This document shows, one piece after another, positions 26,494-33,977 of a stretch of 64,000 nucleotides of DNA. Within the stretch, counting starts at the first letter, position 1. Every line of letters starts with the position of its first letter. The stretch covers positions 186,001 through 250,000 of the forward strand of contig NZ_LIOL01000004.1 of the NCBI RefSeq assembly GCF_001418005.1. The letters are read 5' to 3'. The notes beneath the pieces were generated by a model, which did no database searches, was not told the origin of the DNA, and was given only the letters and a program-made list of their open reading frames with translations. Made by a program: the position numbers and the translations under genes. This DNA comes from Chelatococcus sambhunathii (GTDB lineage Bacteria; Pseudomonadota; Alphaproteobacteria; Rhizobiales; Beijerinckiaceae).

Positions 26494-27249
26494 ATGCCCC
26501 CATCCACCAATGCGACCCGGCGCGTGATGCTCCTGACCGGGGCGAGCCGTGGCATCGGCCATGCGACGGTCAAGCGCTTCTCCGCCGCCGGCTGGCGGGT
26601 CATCACCTGCTCGCGCCACTCCTTTCCGGAGGAATGTCCGTGGGAGATGGGCCCTGAAGACCACATCCAGGTCGATCTCGCCGATCCCGAGAACACCGTG
26701 GAAGCGATCGAGGAGATCAAGCGCCGCCTCGAGCCCGAGGGCGCCGTACTGCACGCGCTCGTCAACAATGCCGGCATCTCGCCGAAGGGGCCGGGCGGCT
26801 CGCGGCTCGGCACCATGGACACGCGCCTCGAGGACTGGAAGCAGGTCTTCCAGGTGAATTTCTTCGCCCCCATCATGCTGGCGCGCGGCCTCGTGGAGGA
26901 GCTCGCCCGCACGCGCGGCTCCGTCGTCAATGTCACCTCCATCGCCGGCTCGCGCGTCCACCCCTTCGCCGGGGCCGCCTATGCCACGTCCAAGGCGGCG
27001 CTCGCCGGACTGACGCGGGAGATGGCAGCGGATTTTGGCCCGCGCGGCATCCGCGTCAACGCCATCTCGCCGGGCGAGATCGACACCGCCATCCTGTCGC
27101 CCGGCACGGAGAAGCTCGTCGAGCAGATCCCGCTGCGCCGCCTCGGCACGCCCGACGAGGTGGCCAAGGCCATCTACTTCCTGTGCACGGAGGCCTCCTC
27201 CTACGTGAACGGTGCCGAGTTGCACATCAACGGCGGCCAGCACGTCTAG
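26494..27249 (+). CDS. SDR-family oxidoreductase
   Basis: A 251-residue short-chain dehydrogenase. It has the NAD(P) motif TGASRGIG at about 13-20, NNAGIS, the catalytic serine in VTSIAGS, YATSKAA (Y-x3-K) and the C-terminal VNGAELHINGGQ. It follows pdxH by 46 bp and precedes a NUDIX gene by 10 bp, so it probably belongs to one transcript. Closest by feel to 3-oxoacyl-ACP-reductase-like SDRs; substrate unknown. Confidence 0.92.
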   Translation: MPPSTNATRRVMLLTGASRGIGHATVKRFSAAGWRVITCSRHSFPEECPWEMGPEDHIQVDLADPENTVEAIEEIKRRLEPEGAVLHALVNNAGISPKGPGGSRLGTMDTRLEDWKQVFQVNFFAPIMLARGLVEELARTRGSVVNVTSIAGSRVHPFAGAAYATSKAALAGLTREMAADFGPRGIRVNAISPGEIDTAILSPGTEKLVEQIPLRRLGTPDEVAKAIYFLCTEASSYVNGAELHINGGQHV

Positions 27250-27259
27250 AGCGCTCGGC

Positions 27260-27703
27260 ATGCCCGAAGACCGCCGCTATCCGGCCCGCCCCTTCCTCGC
27301 CGCGAGCGTCGCGACCTTCCGCGACGGGCGGGTGCTGATCGCGACGCGCGGCCGCCCACCGATGGAGGCGTGCTGGAGCCTGCCAGGCGGGCTCGTCGAG
27401 CCGGGAGAGAGCCTCCACGACGCCGCGCTCCGGGAACTGCGCGAGGAGGTGGGCGTCGAGGCCGAGATCGCCGCCTTCGTCGACCATGTCGAGATCATCG
27501 AGCGGGACGCGACCGGCGTCGTGCATCATTTCGTCATCGCCGCCTTCGCTGCCCGCTGGCGCGCCGGCGAACCGACCCCCGGTCCTGAAGCAGGCGCGGT
27601 GCGCTGGGCCCTGCCGGACGAGGTGGCGCAGTTGTGGACGACACCCGGTCTTGCCGCCATCGTCACCCGGGCCGCCGCCGTTCTCGACGGGGGGCCGCGA
27701 TGA
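27260..27703 (+). CDS. NUDIX hydrolase
   Basis: A 147-residue pyrophosphohydrolase. The NUDIX box is complete as GGLVEPGESLHDAALRELRE followed by EVGV, at about residues 38-60, with two glutamates of the REUxEE core for magnesium. The substrate could be ADP-ribose or oxidised nucleotides, as for other short stand-alone family members. The start is the ATG at 27260 (MPEDRRYPARPF). Its stop overlaps the start of the next gene in ATGA. Confidence 0.93.
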   Translation: MPEDRRYPARPFLAASVATFRDGRVLIATRGRPPMEACWSLPGGLVEPGESLHDAALRELREEVGVEAEIAAFVDHVEIIERDATGVVHHFVIAAFAARWRAGEPTPGPEAGAVRWALPDEVAQLWTTPGLAAIVTRAAAVLDGGPR

Positions 27704-28113
27704 AACCGGTCGCGCTCGCCGCCTGCGCCGCCATCGCAGCAAGCCTCGCCACGGCCACCTTCTCCCAGACGCTGCCGCCCGCAGCGCAGCCGGAGAGCGG
27801 CGTAGAGACGCCCCCACCCTACGATGCCGACATGCAGCGCCTCGCCCGTGTGCTGGGCGTGCTCACCTTCATCGATGGATTGTGCGAAGAAGCCGATGCG
27901 CAGCAATGGCGCGAGCGCATGGCGGACCTGCTCGATGCCGAAGGCGCGAGCCCGCAGCGGCGCGAGCGCCTCGCCGGCGCCTACAACCGGGGCTATCGCA
28001 GCTATGCCCTGACCTATCGGCGCTGCACCGATGCGGCGCGGGCGGCGCGCGCTCTGCACGTCGCCGAGGGCCAGCGCCTGACGCGCACCCTGGCGACGCG
28101 CTTCGGCCAGTGA
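27700..28113 (+). CDS. TIGR02301-family exported protein
   Basis: A 137-residue protein with a cleavable signal (MKPVALAACAAIAASLATATFS) and the family pattern: LARVLGVLTFIDGLC, WRERMADLLDAEG, then AYNRGYRSYALTYRRCT. This family is restricted to alphaproteobacteria, chiefly Hyphomicrobiales, and has no assigned function. Two conserved cysteines suggest a disulfide. It is coupled to the NUDIX gene by an ATGA overlap; that pairing recurs in the order from memory. Confidence 0.85.
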   Translation: MKPVALAACAAIAASLATATFSQTLPPAAQPESGVETPPPYDADMQRLARVLGVLTFIDGLCEEADAQQWRERMADLLDAEGASPQRRERLAGAYNRGYRSYALTYRRCTDAARAARALHVAEGQRLTRTLATRFGQ

Positions 28114-28289
28114 GGCGTGATGCTGCCGCCGCCGGGCGCGATCCCGCGCCCAGCCATGTCCCCTGTGGATTGCAGGCATTTTCTCCGCGCTGTTAACCTC
28201 GCGTAAAGAAGCCGCTAGAGTGCCGGCCCGCGGCTGCTAGAGTGGGTGGACCGGCGGCAGCGCGCCACGGGTTGCGTAACGGCAGGAAC

Positions 28290-28547
28290 ATGGACGAATT
28301 CAACCAGCACGATGACGACTTCCTCGGGGCCGCCGAGGAGAAGCGCGCTGCGCTCACCTATCTGAGCGAGGCCTTCGCCGAGGCGCAGCTCGACGGCCTC
28401 GACGGAGACTGCGTGGCCCATGCCGCGCTGTTCGCCGCCTTTCAGGAACTCGTGAGCACCTATGGCGAGGAAGCGGTGGCGGATTTTGCGGAGCGCCTGC
28501 CGGAGCGCATCCGCGGCGGCGCCTTTTCCACCGCCAGCAAGCACTGA
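28290..28547 (+). CDS. Small acidic hypothetical protein
   Basis: An 85-residue soluble, acidic, helical protein (MDEFNQHDDDFLGAAEEKRAA) with GGCAGGA just before the ATG. No domain is recognised. The composition and well-placed ribosome site support expression. It stands alone between the TIGR02301 gene and ygfZ, with a gap of 176 bp before and 91 bp after. Confidence 0.7.
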   Translation: MDEFNQHDDDFLGAAEEKRAALTYLSEAFAEAQLDGLDGDCVAHAALFAAFQELVSTYGEEAVADFAERLPERIRGGAFSTASKH

Positions 28548-28638
28548 TGCGTCCGGCCTGACGGGCATCCTCTCGAAACCGGGTTGAGCGGTGCACGCCC
28601 TCCCCCTATCTCTCGAGCGAGATCGGACGGAGGGCTGA

Positions 28639-29520
28639 ATGCCGAGGACTTTTCTGCCGGACAGGGGCGTCGTCAGGGTGACGGGCGAGGACGCCAGCAG
28701 CTTCCTCGACGGCATCGTCACCAGCGCCGTCGCGGATCTTGCGCCCGGAACGGCCCGGTGGGCGGCGCTGCTGACGCCGCAGGGCAAGATTCTTTTCGAC
28801 TTTCTCGTCCTCGCCGTGCCGGAGGGTGACGGCGGCGGCTATCTGCTTGATGCGCCGCGGGCGCTCACGCACGACCTCGTCAAGCGCCTCGCCTTCTACA
28901 AGCTGCGCGCCAAGGTGATCATCGCCGACGAAAGCGAGGCGCTCGCCGTCGCCGCCCTGTGGGGCGACGAGACAGCGGCGCCTGGCCAGGTCTACGAAGA
29001 CCCGCGCCTCACCGCTCTCGGGCGACGTGCCATCGGCCCACGGGCGGACATCGAGGCCTTCGGTGAGGCAGCGCTCGCCGACTACCACGCCATGCGCATC
29101 GCGGCGGGCGTGCCGGAGGGCGGCAAGGATTTCACCTATGGCGAAGCCTTCCCGCACGAGGTGCTGATGGACCAGCTCGGCGGCGTGTCCTTCGACAAGG
29201 GCTGCTATGTCGGCCAGGAGGTGGTGTCGCGCATGCAGCACCGCGGCACCGCCCGCACGCGCATCGTACCCGTCGTCTTCACCGGGGGATTCGTGCCGGA
29301 GGACGGGGCCGCGGTCGTCGCGGGCGAGAAGACGCTCGGCCACGTCGGCTCCTGCGCCCGCGGGCGCGGCCTCGCCATGCTGCGGCTCGACCGCGTGGCG
29401 GATGCGCTCGCCGCGGGCCTGACGCCGACCGCCGGCGGCCTCGCCCTCACCCTCGAGAAGCCGGGATTCGCCACCTTCGCCTTCCCCGGCGAATCGGCTC
29501 CTGACCCGGCGCGGGGATGA
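28639..29520 (+). CDS. ygfZ: YgfZ/GcvT-type folate-binding protein
   Basis: A 293-residue protein that supports assembly or repair of iron-sulfur clusters with tetrahydrofolate. The diagnostic motif KGCYVGQEVVSRMQHRG is present near residues 192-208, and the N-terminal folate-binding fold (VVRVTGEDASSFLDGIVTS, then ALLTPQGKILFDFLV) is typical. Its stop overlaps the next open frame; the tag gene follows directly. Confidence 0.93.
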   Translation: MPRTFLPDRGVVRVTGEDASSFLDGIVTSAVADLAPGTARWAALLTPQGKILFDFLVLAVPEGDGGGYLLDAPRALTHDLVKRLAFYKLRAKVIIADESEALAVAALWGDETAAPGQVYEDPRLTALGRRAIGPRADIEAFGEAALADYHAMRIAAGVPEGGKDFTYGEAFPHEVLMDQLGGVSFDKGCYVGQEVVSRMQHRGTARTRIVPVVFTGGFVPEDGAAVVAGEKTLGHVGSCARGRGLAMLRLDRVADALAAGLTPTAGGLALTLEKPGFATFAFPGESAPDPARG

Positions 29521-29537
29521 CGGTGACGGAGGGGGCC

Positions 29538-30161
29538 ATGAACGACGTGGCGAAGGCGGATCTCATCCTGCACGAGGACGGAAAATGGCGCTGCCGCTGG
29601 CCGGGCGTCGACCCGCTCTACGTCACCTACCACGACACCGAGTGGGGCGTGCCGGAGTATGACGACCGCGCGCTCTTCGAAAAGCTGATCCTCGACGGCT
29701 TCCAGGCCGGCCTGTCGTGGATCACCATCCTGCGCAAGCGTGACAATTTCCGCAGAGCCTTCGACGGCTTCGATCCCGCGGCCATCGTGCGCTATGACGA
29801 GGCGAAGCTCGCGGCGCTGATGCAGGACGCCGGCATCGTGCGCAACCGGGCCAAGATCGCCGGCACCGTGCAGAGCGCCCGCGCCTGGCTCGCCATCATG
29901 GAGCGCGACGGCTTCAGCAATTTCCTGTGGGGCTTCCTCGACGGACGGGCGCGGCAGAACAGCTTCTCCGCCATGGCCCAGGTGCCGGCCGAGACGGCAG
30001 AATCACGGGCGATGTCGAAGGCGCTGAAACAGGCCGGCTTCAATTTCTGCGGCCCCACCATCGTCTATGCCTTCATGCAGGCGGTAGGCATGGTGAACGA
30101 CCATCTCGTCGGCTGCTATCGTCGCGAGGAATGCGCCGCGCTCGCCCGCGACACGCGGTGA
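29538..30161 (+). CDS. tag: DNA-3-methyladenine glycosylase I
   Basis: A 207-residue base-excision-repair glycosylase that removes 3-methyladenine. The zinc site residues are visible: the cysteine in WRCRWPG and histidine in YHDTEWGVPEYDD near the N-terminus, and NDHLVGCYRR at the C-terminus. LILDGFQAGLSWITIL is the helix-hairpin region. I start at the ATG at 29538 with GGAGGGGG upstream; an ATG at 29517 overlaps the ygfZ stop. Constitutive Tag rather than AlkA. Confidence 0.94.
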   Translation: MNDVAKADLILHEDGKWRCRWPGVDPLYVTYHDTEWGVPEYDDRALFEKLILDGFQAGLSWITILRKRDNFRRAFDGFDPAAIVRYDEAKLAALMQDAGIVRNRAKIAGTVQSARAWLAIMERDGFSNFLWGFLDGRARQNSFSAMAQVPAETAESRAMSKALKQAGFNFCGPTIVYAFMQAVGMVNDHLVGCYRREECAALARDTR

Positions 30162-30210
30162 GCGGCGCGCCCGACGCACCGCCAGGAGCGGCCGCCGGGC
30201 TGCCGTCGCC

Positions 30211-31191
30211 CTAGAACTCCCCCTGCAGGCCGACGCGCGCGGCGTGGGACTTGCCGCCGCCATAGGCATAGCCGGCGGTCAGGGCGATGGGGACCGGTGC
30301 GTCGAAGCGATAGGCCAGAGAGCCGCCGAAGGCATATTCGCCCTTGAAGGTGGCGAGGTTCATGGCCCAGCTGGTGCGCCCGGGCGCCGACGGCATGGGC
30401 GCGGTCGTCATGGCGACGGCGGCGGCGACACCCTGGCGGGCTTCCCTGCGCGTCTCGAGCACGATCCCCTGAAGGATGTCCATGCGCTCGTTCAACGCCG
30501 TTTCCACATCCCGCAACTGGCCGACATTGACCGCATCCGTGCGGTCGACGCCCGCCGCGACATGGACGATGCGCCGCTCGTTCCCGACCGCGCCGACCGA
30601 CACGGTATTGGCCTGGTCGGCCGCCGAGCCGGCGCCGAGCGCGACCGCTCCTTCCGCCGTCGCTTGCGAACCGGCGCCGAATGCCAGCGCATCGGCCTCG
30701 CTCGCCACCGCGCCCGGCCCGATGGCCGCCGCATTGGCGCCGGAGGCCGAGGTCGTGCTGTCCCCGACAGCGAAGTGGTTGGCATAGATCGTCGTGGTCG
30801 AATCCGTGTGGCCGGCATCGCCGATCCAGACGTTCGCCTGGTTGGCGTTGTCGGCATTGCCGACGAAATAGTTGCGCACGGGCTGTCCCGACCCGCCGCC
30901 GCGCAATACCATGTTCTCATCGGCCACGATGGAATCGGGATTCGCCGTGAGTGTGAGGCCGTTCTTGGATGGCGGCTCGCATGAATAGTTTGCGCCGTTG
31001 GTGCAGGCGAGTTGCGCGCGGGATTCCCCGGGGCTCAAGCAGGATAAAATCGCGACCGACACGACAAGATACCTGAGCGCGATTGCCCGAATCCCTATTC
31101 CCTCTCTTCTCGGCAGGAGCACCTGCATCGTGGGGACGAATTCGATCGTCCGCGGCGACGAGCCACGGAAACGCATCTCTGAAAGTTTCAT
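30211..31191 (-). CDS. Compact trimeric autotransporter adhesin (YadA-like)
   Basis: About 326 residues. From the ATG at 31191 (MKLSEMRFRG) there is a long signal region of about 58 residues, longer than ordinary signals, as in type Vc proteins. The passenger is short: head repeats of about 14 residues (AIGPGAVASEADALAFGAGS and two more), a neck (RIVHVAAGVDRTDAVNVGQL), a short coiled-coil stalk (DVETALNERMDILQGIVLETRR) and a C-terminal four-strand YadA anchor ending in phenylalanine (GLQGEF). All essential parts are present, so it should form a small trimeric surface protein. Unusually small for the family. Confidence 0.88.
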   Translation of the reverse strand: MKLSEMRFRGSSPRTIEFVPTMQVLLPRREGIGIRAIALRYLVVSVAILSCLSPGESRAQLACTNGANYSCEPPSKNGLTLTANPDSIVADENMVLRGGGSGQPVRNYFVGNADNANQANVWIGDAGHTDSTTTIYANHFAVGDSTTSASGANAAAIGPGAVASEADALAFGAGSQATAEGAVALGAGSAADQANTVSVGAVGNERRIVHVAAGVDRTDAVNVGQLRDVETALNERMDILQGIVLETRREARQGVAAAVAMTTAPMPSAPGRTSWAMNLATFKGEYAFGGSLAYRFDAPVPIALTAGYAYGGGKSHAARVGLQGEF

Positions 31192-31645
31192 TATGTTTCT
31201 CGCCTGATCGCTGCTTCTTCGCGCGACCCCGCTCTCCCCGAGAAGAGAATAAAGGCACCATTGCTTATGGGAATTGAAGCATAGGCACCACATCGAGCGG
31301 CCTTGACCGCCCTGATATATCAATTCTCGGGTTGATCAGGTTCATACGCAAAGTAGTGGCGGGACGATTACAATAATTTTCTATTCGCGCCTCGCAATGT
31401 GCGTCGCGGTCGGTGGCAAACGGCGCCCTCTCGTCCGCCTTCGAGGCCGAGCGCCGCCGCCATGCCGCCGCCGGCGTCTTGCCCGCATGCCTCATGGTGC
31501 TAGGTAGGGAGCGAGCCGAGCGGTTCCGGCCTGTTTCGGCATGCCTGACGGCAAGGAAGAGGAGATCCCTGTTGCACGGATTGTCGCGAGCGTTTTCTCC
31601 GGCCCGCCCGACCGTGGAATGCGTGCCCGCAGCACGTGGTGGGCG
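31192..31645. promoter_or_regulatory. Intergenic region upstream of the autotransporter, AT-richer
   Basis: These 454 bases hold the divergent promoters of the autotransporter (minus) and the HD-domain gene (plus). AGGCACCA is repeated at 31253 and 31283, 30 bp apart. A hairpin CCTGAT...TTGATCAGG with a small bulge lies at 31311-31340, in the possible 5' leader of the autotransporter. The stretch 31310-31395 is markedly AT-richer. No gene is supported here, although the frame of the HD gene stays open back to 31541. Confidence 0.4.
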
Positions 31646-32254
31646 ATGAGCGGCAAGCCAGCCAAGCCCCCGCGCGCCTGGCAGCGCATGCTGTCCGGGC
31701 GGCGGCTCGACCTGCTCGACCCCTCCCCGCTCGATGTCGAGATCGAGGACATCGCCCACGGCCTTGCCCGCGTCGCGCGCTGGAACGGGCAGACCGTCGG
31801 TCCGCACATCTTCTCGGTCGCGCAGCATTCGCTTCTGGTCGATGCGATCGCTGGGCACGTCTATCCGGAGCTCGACGCCCGGGCGCGCCTCGTCGTGCTC
31901 CTGCACGACGCGCCGGAATATGTCATCGGCGACATGATCTCGCCCTTCAAGGCGGTGCTCGGCGGCAATTACAAGGAGGTGGAGCACCGGCTGGCAGCAG
32001 CGATCCACCTGCGCTTCGGCCTGCCGGCGACCACGCCCGCGGCCCTCGTGCGGGTAACGAAGCGCGCCGACAGGATTGCCGCCTTCCTCGAGGCGACGCG
32101 CCTTGCCGGCTTTGCCCGGGAGGAGGCGCTGACCTTCTTCGGCCGTCCGGCGCCATTGCCGCCGGCGATCGATGCCCTGCTCGCGCCCTGGTCCGCCGGA
32201 GAGGCGGAGACGCGGTTTCTCGCCCGCTTCAACGCCCTTGCTCCCTCGCCCTGA
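31646..32254 (+). CDS. HD-domain phosphohydrolase (YfbR-like)
   Basis: A 202-residue metal-dependent hydrolase. The HD ligands are visible as QHSLLVDAI (first histidine) and LLHDAPEYVIGDM (HD pair). YfbR in E. coli is a 5'-deoxynucleotidase; this family is larger and its substrate is not fixed. I start at the ATG at 31646 (MSGKPAKPPRAWQRM), which begins the recognisable family sequence; upstream ATGs at 31541 and 31619 lack ribosome sites. The phosphatase and NadQ-like genes follow on the same strand. Confidence 0.85.
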   Translation: MSGKPAKPPRAWQRMLSGRRLDLLDPSPLDVEIEDIAHGLARVARWNGQTVGPHIFSVAQHSLLVDAIAGHVYPELDARARLVVLLHDAPEYVIGDMISPFKAVLGGNYKEVEHRLAAAIHLRFGLPATTPAALVRVTKRADRIAAFLEATRLAGFAREEALTFFGRPAPLPPAIDALLAPWSAGEAETRFLARFNALAPSP

Positions 32255-32350
32255 TCACTGCGCCGGTCCACAGCTCAGTATCGTCGCCGTCATCGAATCG
32301 CCCCACTATCGTTCTGGAGATCGGGGAGCGTTTGCGGAGGTTCGACGACG

Positions 32351-32866
32351 ATGCCGGCCCTTCACGTATGCCCCCTCTCGCGCCTCGCCGAAACGGTCGC
32401 TGCCGTGCGCGCGAGCCACGTGCTGACCCTGATCAATGCCGCGACGCCCGTCCCGCGGCCGGACGGCATCCAGCCCGAGCGGCACCTCTTCATCGGCGTC
32501 AGTGACATCGTTGAGGCGATGGAGGGGCACATTCTGCCCGGCGAGGAGCACGCCCGGCAGGTCATCGGCTTCGTGCGCGGCTGGGACCGGGCAAGGCCCA
32601 TGGTCGTGCATTGCTATGCCGGTATCAGCCGCTCCACCGCCGCGGCCTATATCGGCCTGTGCGCGCTGCGACCCGACCTCGACGAGTTTCTCCTCGCCGA
32701 GCGCCTGCGCCAGGCGGCGCCGAGTGCGACGCCCAACGCCCGGCTGGTGGCGGCGGCCGACAAACTGCTGGGCCGGCGCGGCCGGATGAGCGAGGCCGTG
32801 GCCGCCATCGGCCGCGGCGTGGATGCCTTCGAGGGCACACCCTTCGCCCTCCCCCTCGACCGCTGA
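32351..32866 (+). CDS. Tyrosine/dual-specificity phosphatase-like protein
   Basis: A 171-residue protein with the phosphatase P-loop HCYAGISRS (C88 nucleophile, R94), and an upstream loop VSDIVEAM where the general acid would be. This is the predicted protein tyrosine phosphatase family of alphaproteobacteria. It ends six bases before the NadQ-like regulator gene, so the two are probably co-transcribed. A protein, phosphoinositide or nucleotide substrate are all possible. Confidence 0.87.
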   Translation: MPALHVCPLSRLAETVAAVRASHVLTLINAATPVPRPDGIQPERHLFIGVSDIVEAMEGHILPGEEHARQVIGFVRGWDRARPMVVHCYAGISRSTAAAYIGLCALRPDLDEFLLAERLRQAAPSATPNARLVAAADKLLGRRGRMSEAVAAIGRGVDAFEGTPFALPLDR

Positions 32867-32872
32867 ACGGTC

Positions 32873-33862
32873 ATGACCGAGGCCAGCCCTCCCCGCCCGC
32901 GGCCTGCCATCGAGATCGGCCTCGCCGCAGCCATCGTGGCCGTCGAGGGCGACATGCCGCAGATCCTCGTCGCGCATCGTCCGGACGCGGAGATGCCGGC
33001 CCTGCCGGCGGGGCCGTTCGATCCCCTGGCCCACCGCACCTTCGAGGTCGGCCTGCGCGCCTGGGTGCGGGAGCAGACGGGCCTGGCGCTGGGCTATGTC
33101 GAGCAGCTCTACACCTTCGGCGATCGGGGGCGCAGCGCGGCTGCCGGCGATATCGGCCCACACGTTGTCTCCGTCGGCTATCTCGCACTCACCCGAGGGC
33201 TCGCCGGCACGGCAGCACCTGCAGGCGACGCCGGCTTCATGCCCTGGTACGATTTCTTCCCGTGGGAGGATTGGCGCACCGGTCCGCCCGCCATCCTGGC
33301 AGCGCACATTCTGCCGCAGCTCAAGGAATGGGCCCGGACGCCGCATGCCGACGACGGCCAGATCAGAGCACTCACGCGCGAGGAGCGCCTGCGCCTGTGC
33401 TTCGGCTGCGACGGCAGCCCGTGGGATGAGGAAAAGGCGCTGGAGCGCTACGAACTCCTCTACGAGGCCGGGCTCGTCGCCGAGGCGGCGCGCGACGGCC
33501 GGCCCGCCGCACTGGCGCGCGCCAGCCTGCCGCCGCTCGGCAGGCCGCTTGCCTACGACCACCGGCGCATCCTCGCAACGGCCATCAGCCGTCTCAGAGC
33601 CAAGCTCAAGTACCGCCCCGTCGTCTTCGAGCTGATGCCAGAGCGCTTCACCCTGACGGCCCTGCAGACGAGCGTCGAGGCTATCACCGGCCGGCACCTG
33701 CACAAGCAGAACTTCCGCCGCCTCGTCGAGGCGACCTCCCTCGTCGAACCCACCGGCGAGATGATGCCGACGGCCGGGCGCCCCGCCGCGCTCTTCCGCT
33801 TCCGCCGGGAGGTGCTGCAGGAGCGACCGGCGCCGGGCCTGCGCCTCGGCACGCGGGCCTGA
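32873..33862 (+). CDS. nadQ: NUDIX-derived winged-helix transcriptional regulator, NadQ-like NAD biosynthesis repressor
   Basis: A 329-residue protein with a NUDIX-fold sensor (about 15-150) and a C-terminal winged helix (RYRP-type segment KLKYRPVVFELMPERFTLTALQ, then HKQNFRRLVE and VEPTGE). The NUDIX box is degenerate (RAWVREQTGL in place of REUxEExGU), which is what a sensor rather than an enzyme would show. NrtR and NadQ proteins of this build repress NAD synthesis genes; NadQ is the alphaproteobacterial type acting on nadABC. Two palindromes before nadA at 58754-58830 are the likely targets. An extended passage of about 70 residues links the two domains. Confidence 0.78.
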   Translation: MTEASPPRPRPAIEIGLAAAIVAVEGDMPQILVAHRPDAEMPALPAGPFDPLAHRTFEVGLRAWVREQTGLALGYVEQLYTFGDRGRSAAAGDIGPHVVSVGYLALTRGLAGTAAPAGDAGFMPWYDFFPWEDWRTGPPAILAAHILPQLKEWARTPHADDGQIRALTREERLRLCFGCDGSPWDEEKALERYELLYEAGLVAEAARDGRPAALARASLPPLGRPLAYDHRRILATAISRLRAKLKYRPVVFELMPERFTLTALQTSVEAITGRHLHKQNFRRLVEATSLVEPTGEMMPTAGRPAALFRFRREVLQERPAPGLRLGTRA

Positions 33863-33977
33863 CCCGGAAGCGGCATACGCGCCGCCTGGCCTGAGGTGCG
33901 CCTGCGCACAGCGAGCCTTGCTTTGCATCGACGACCATCCCGCGGCAAAGTGCACCGATCTTTCCGGGGGGACCGCC

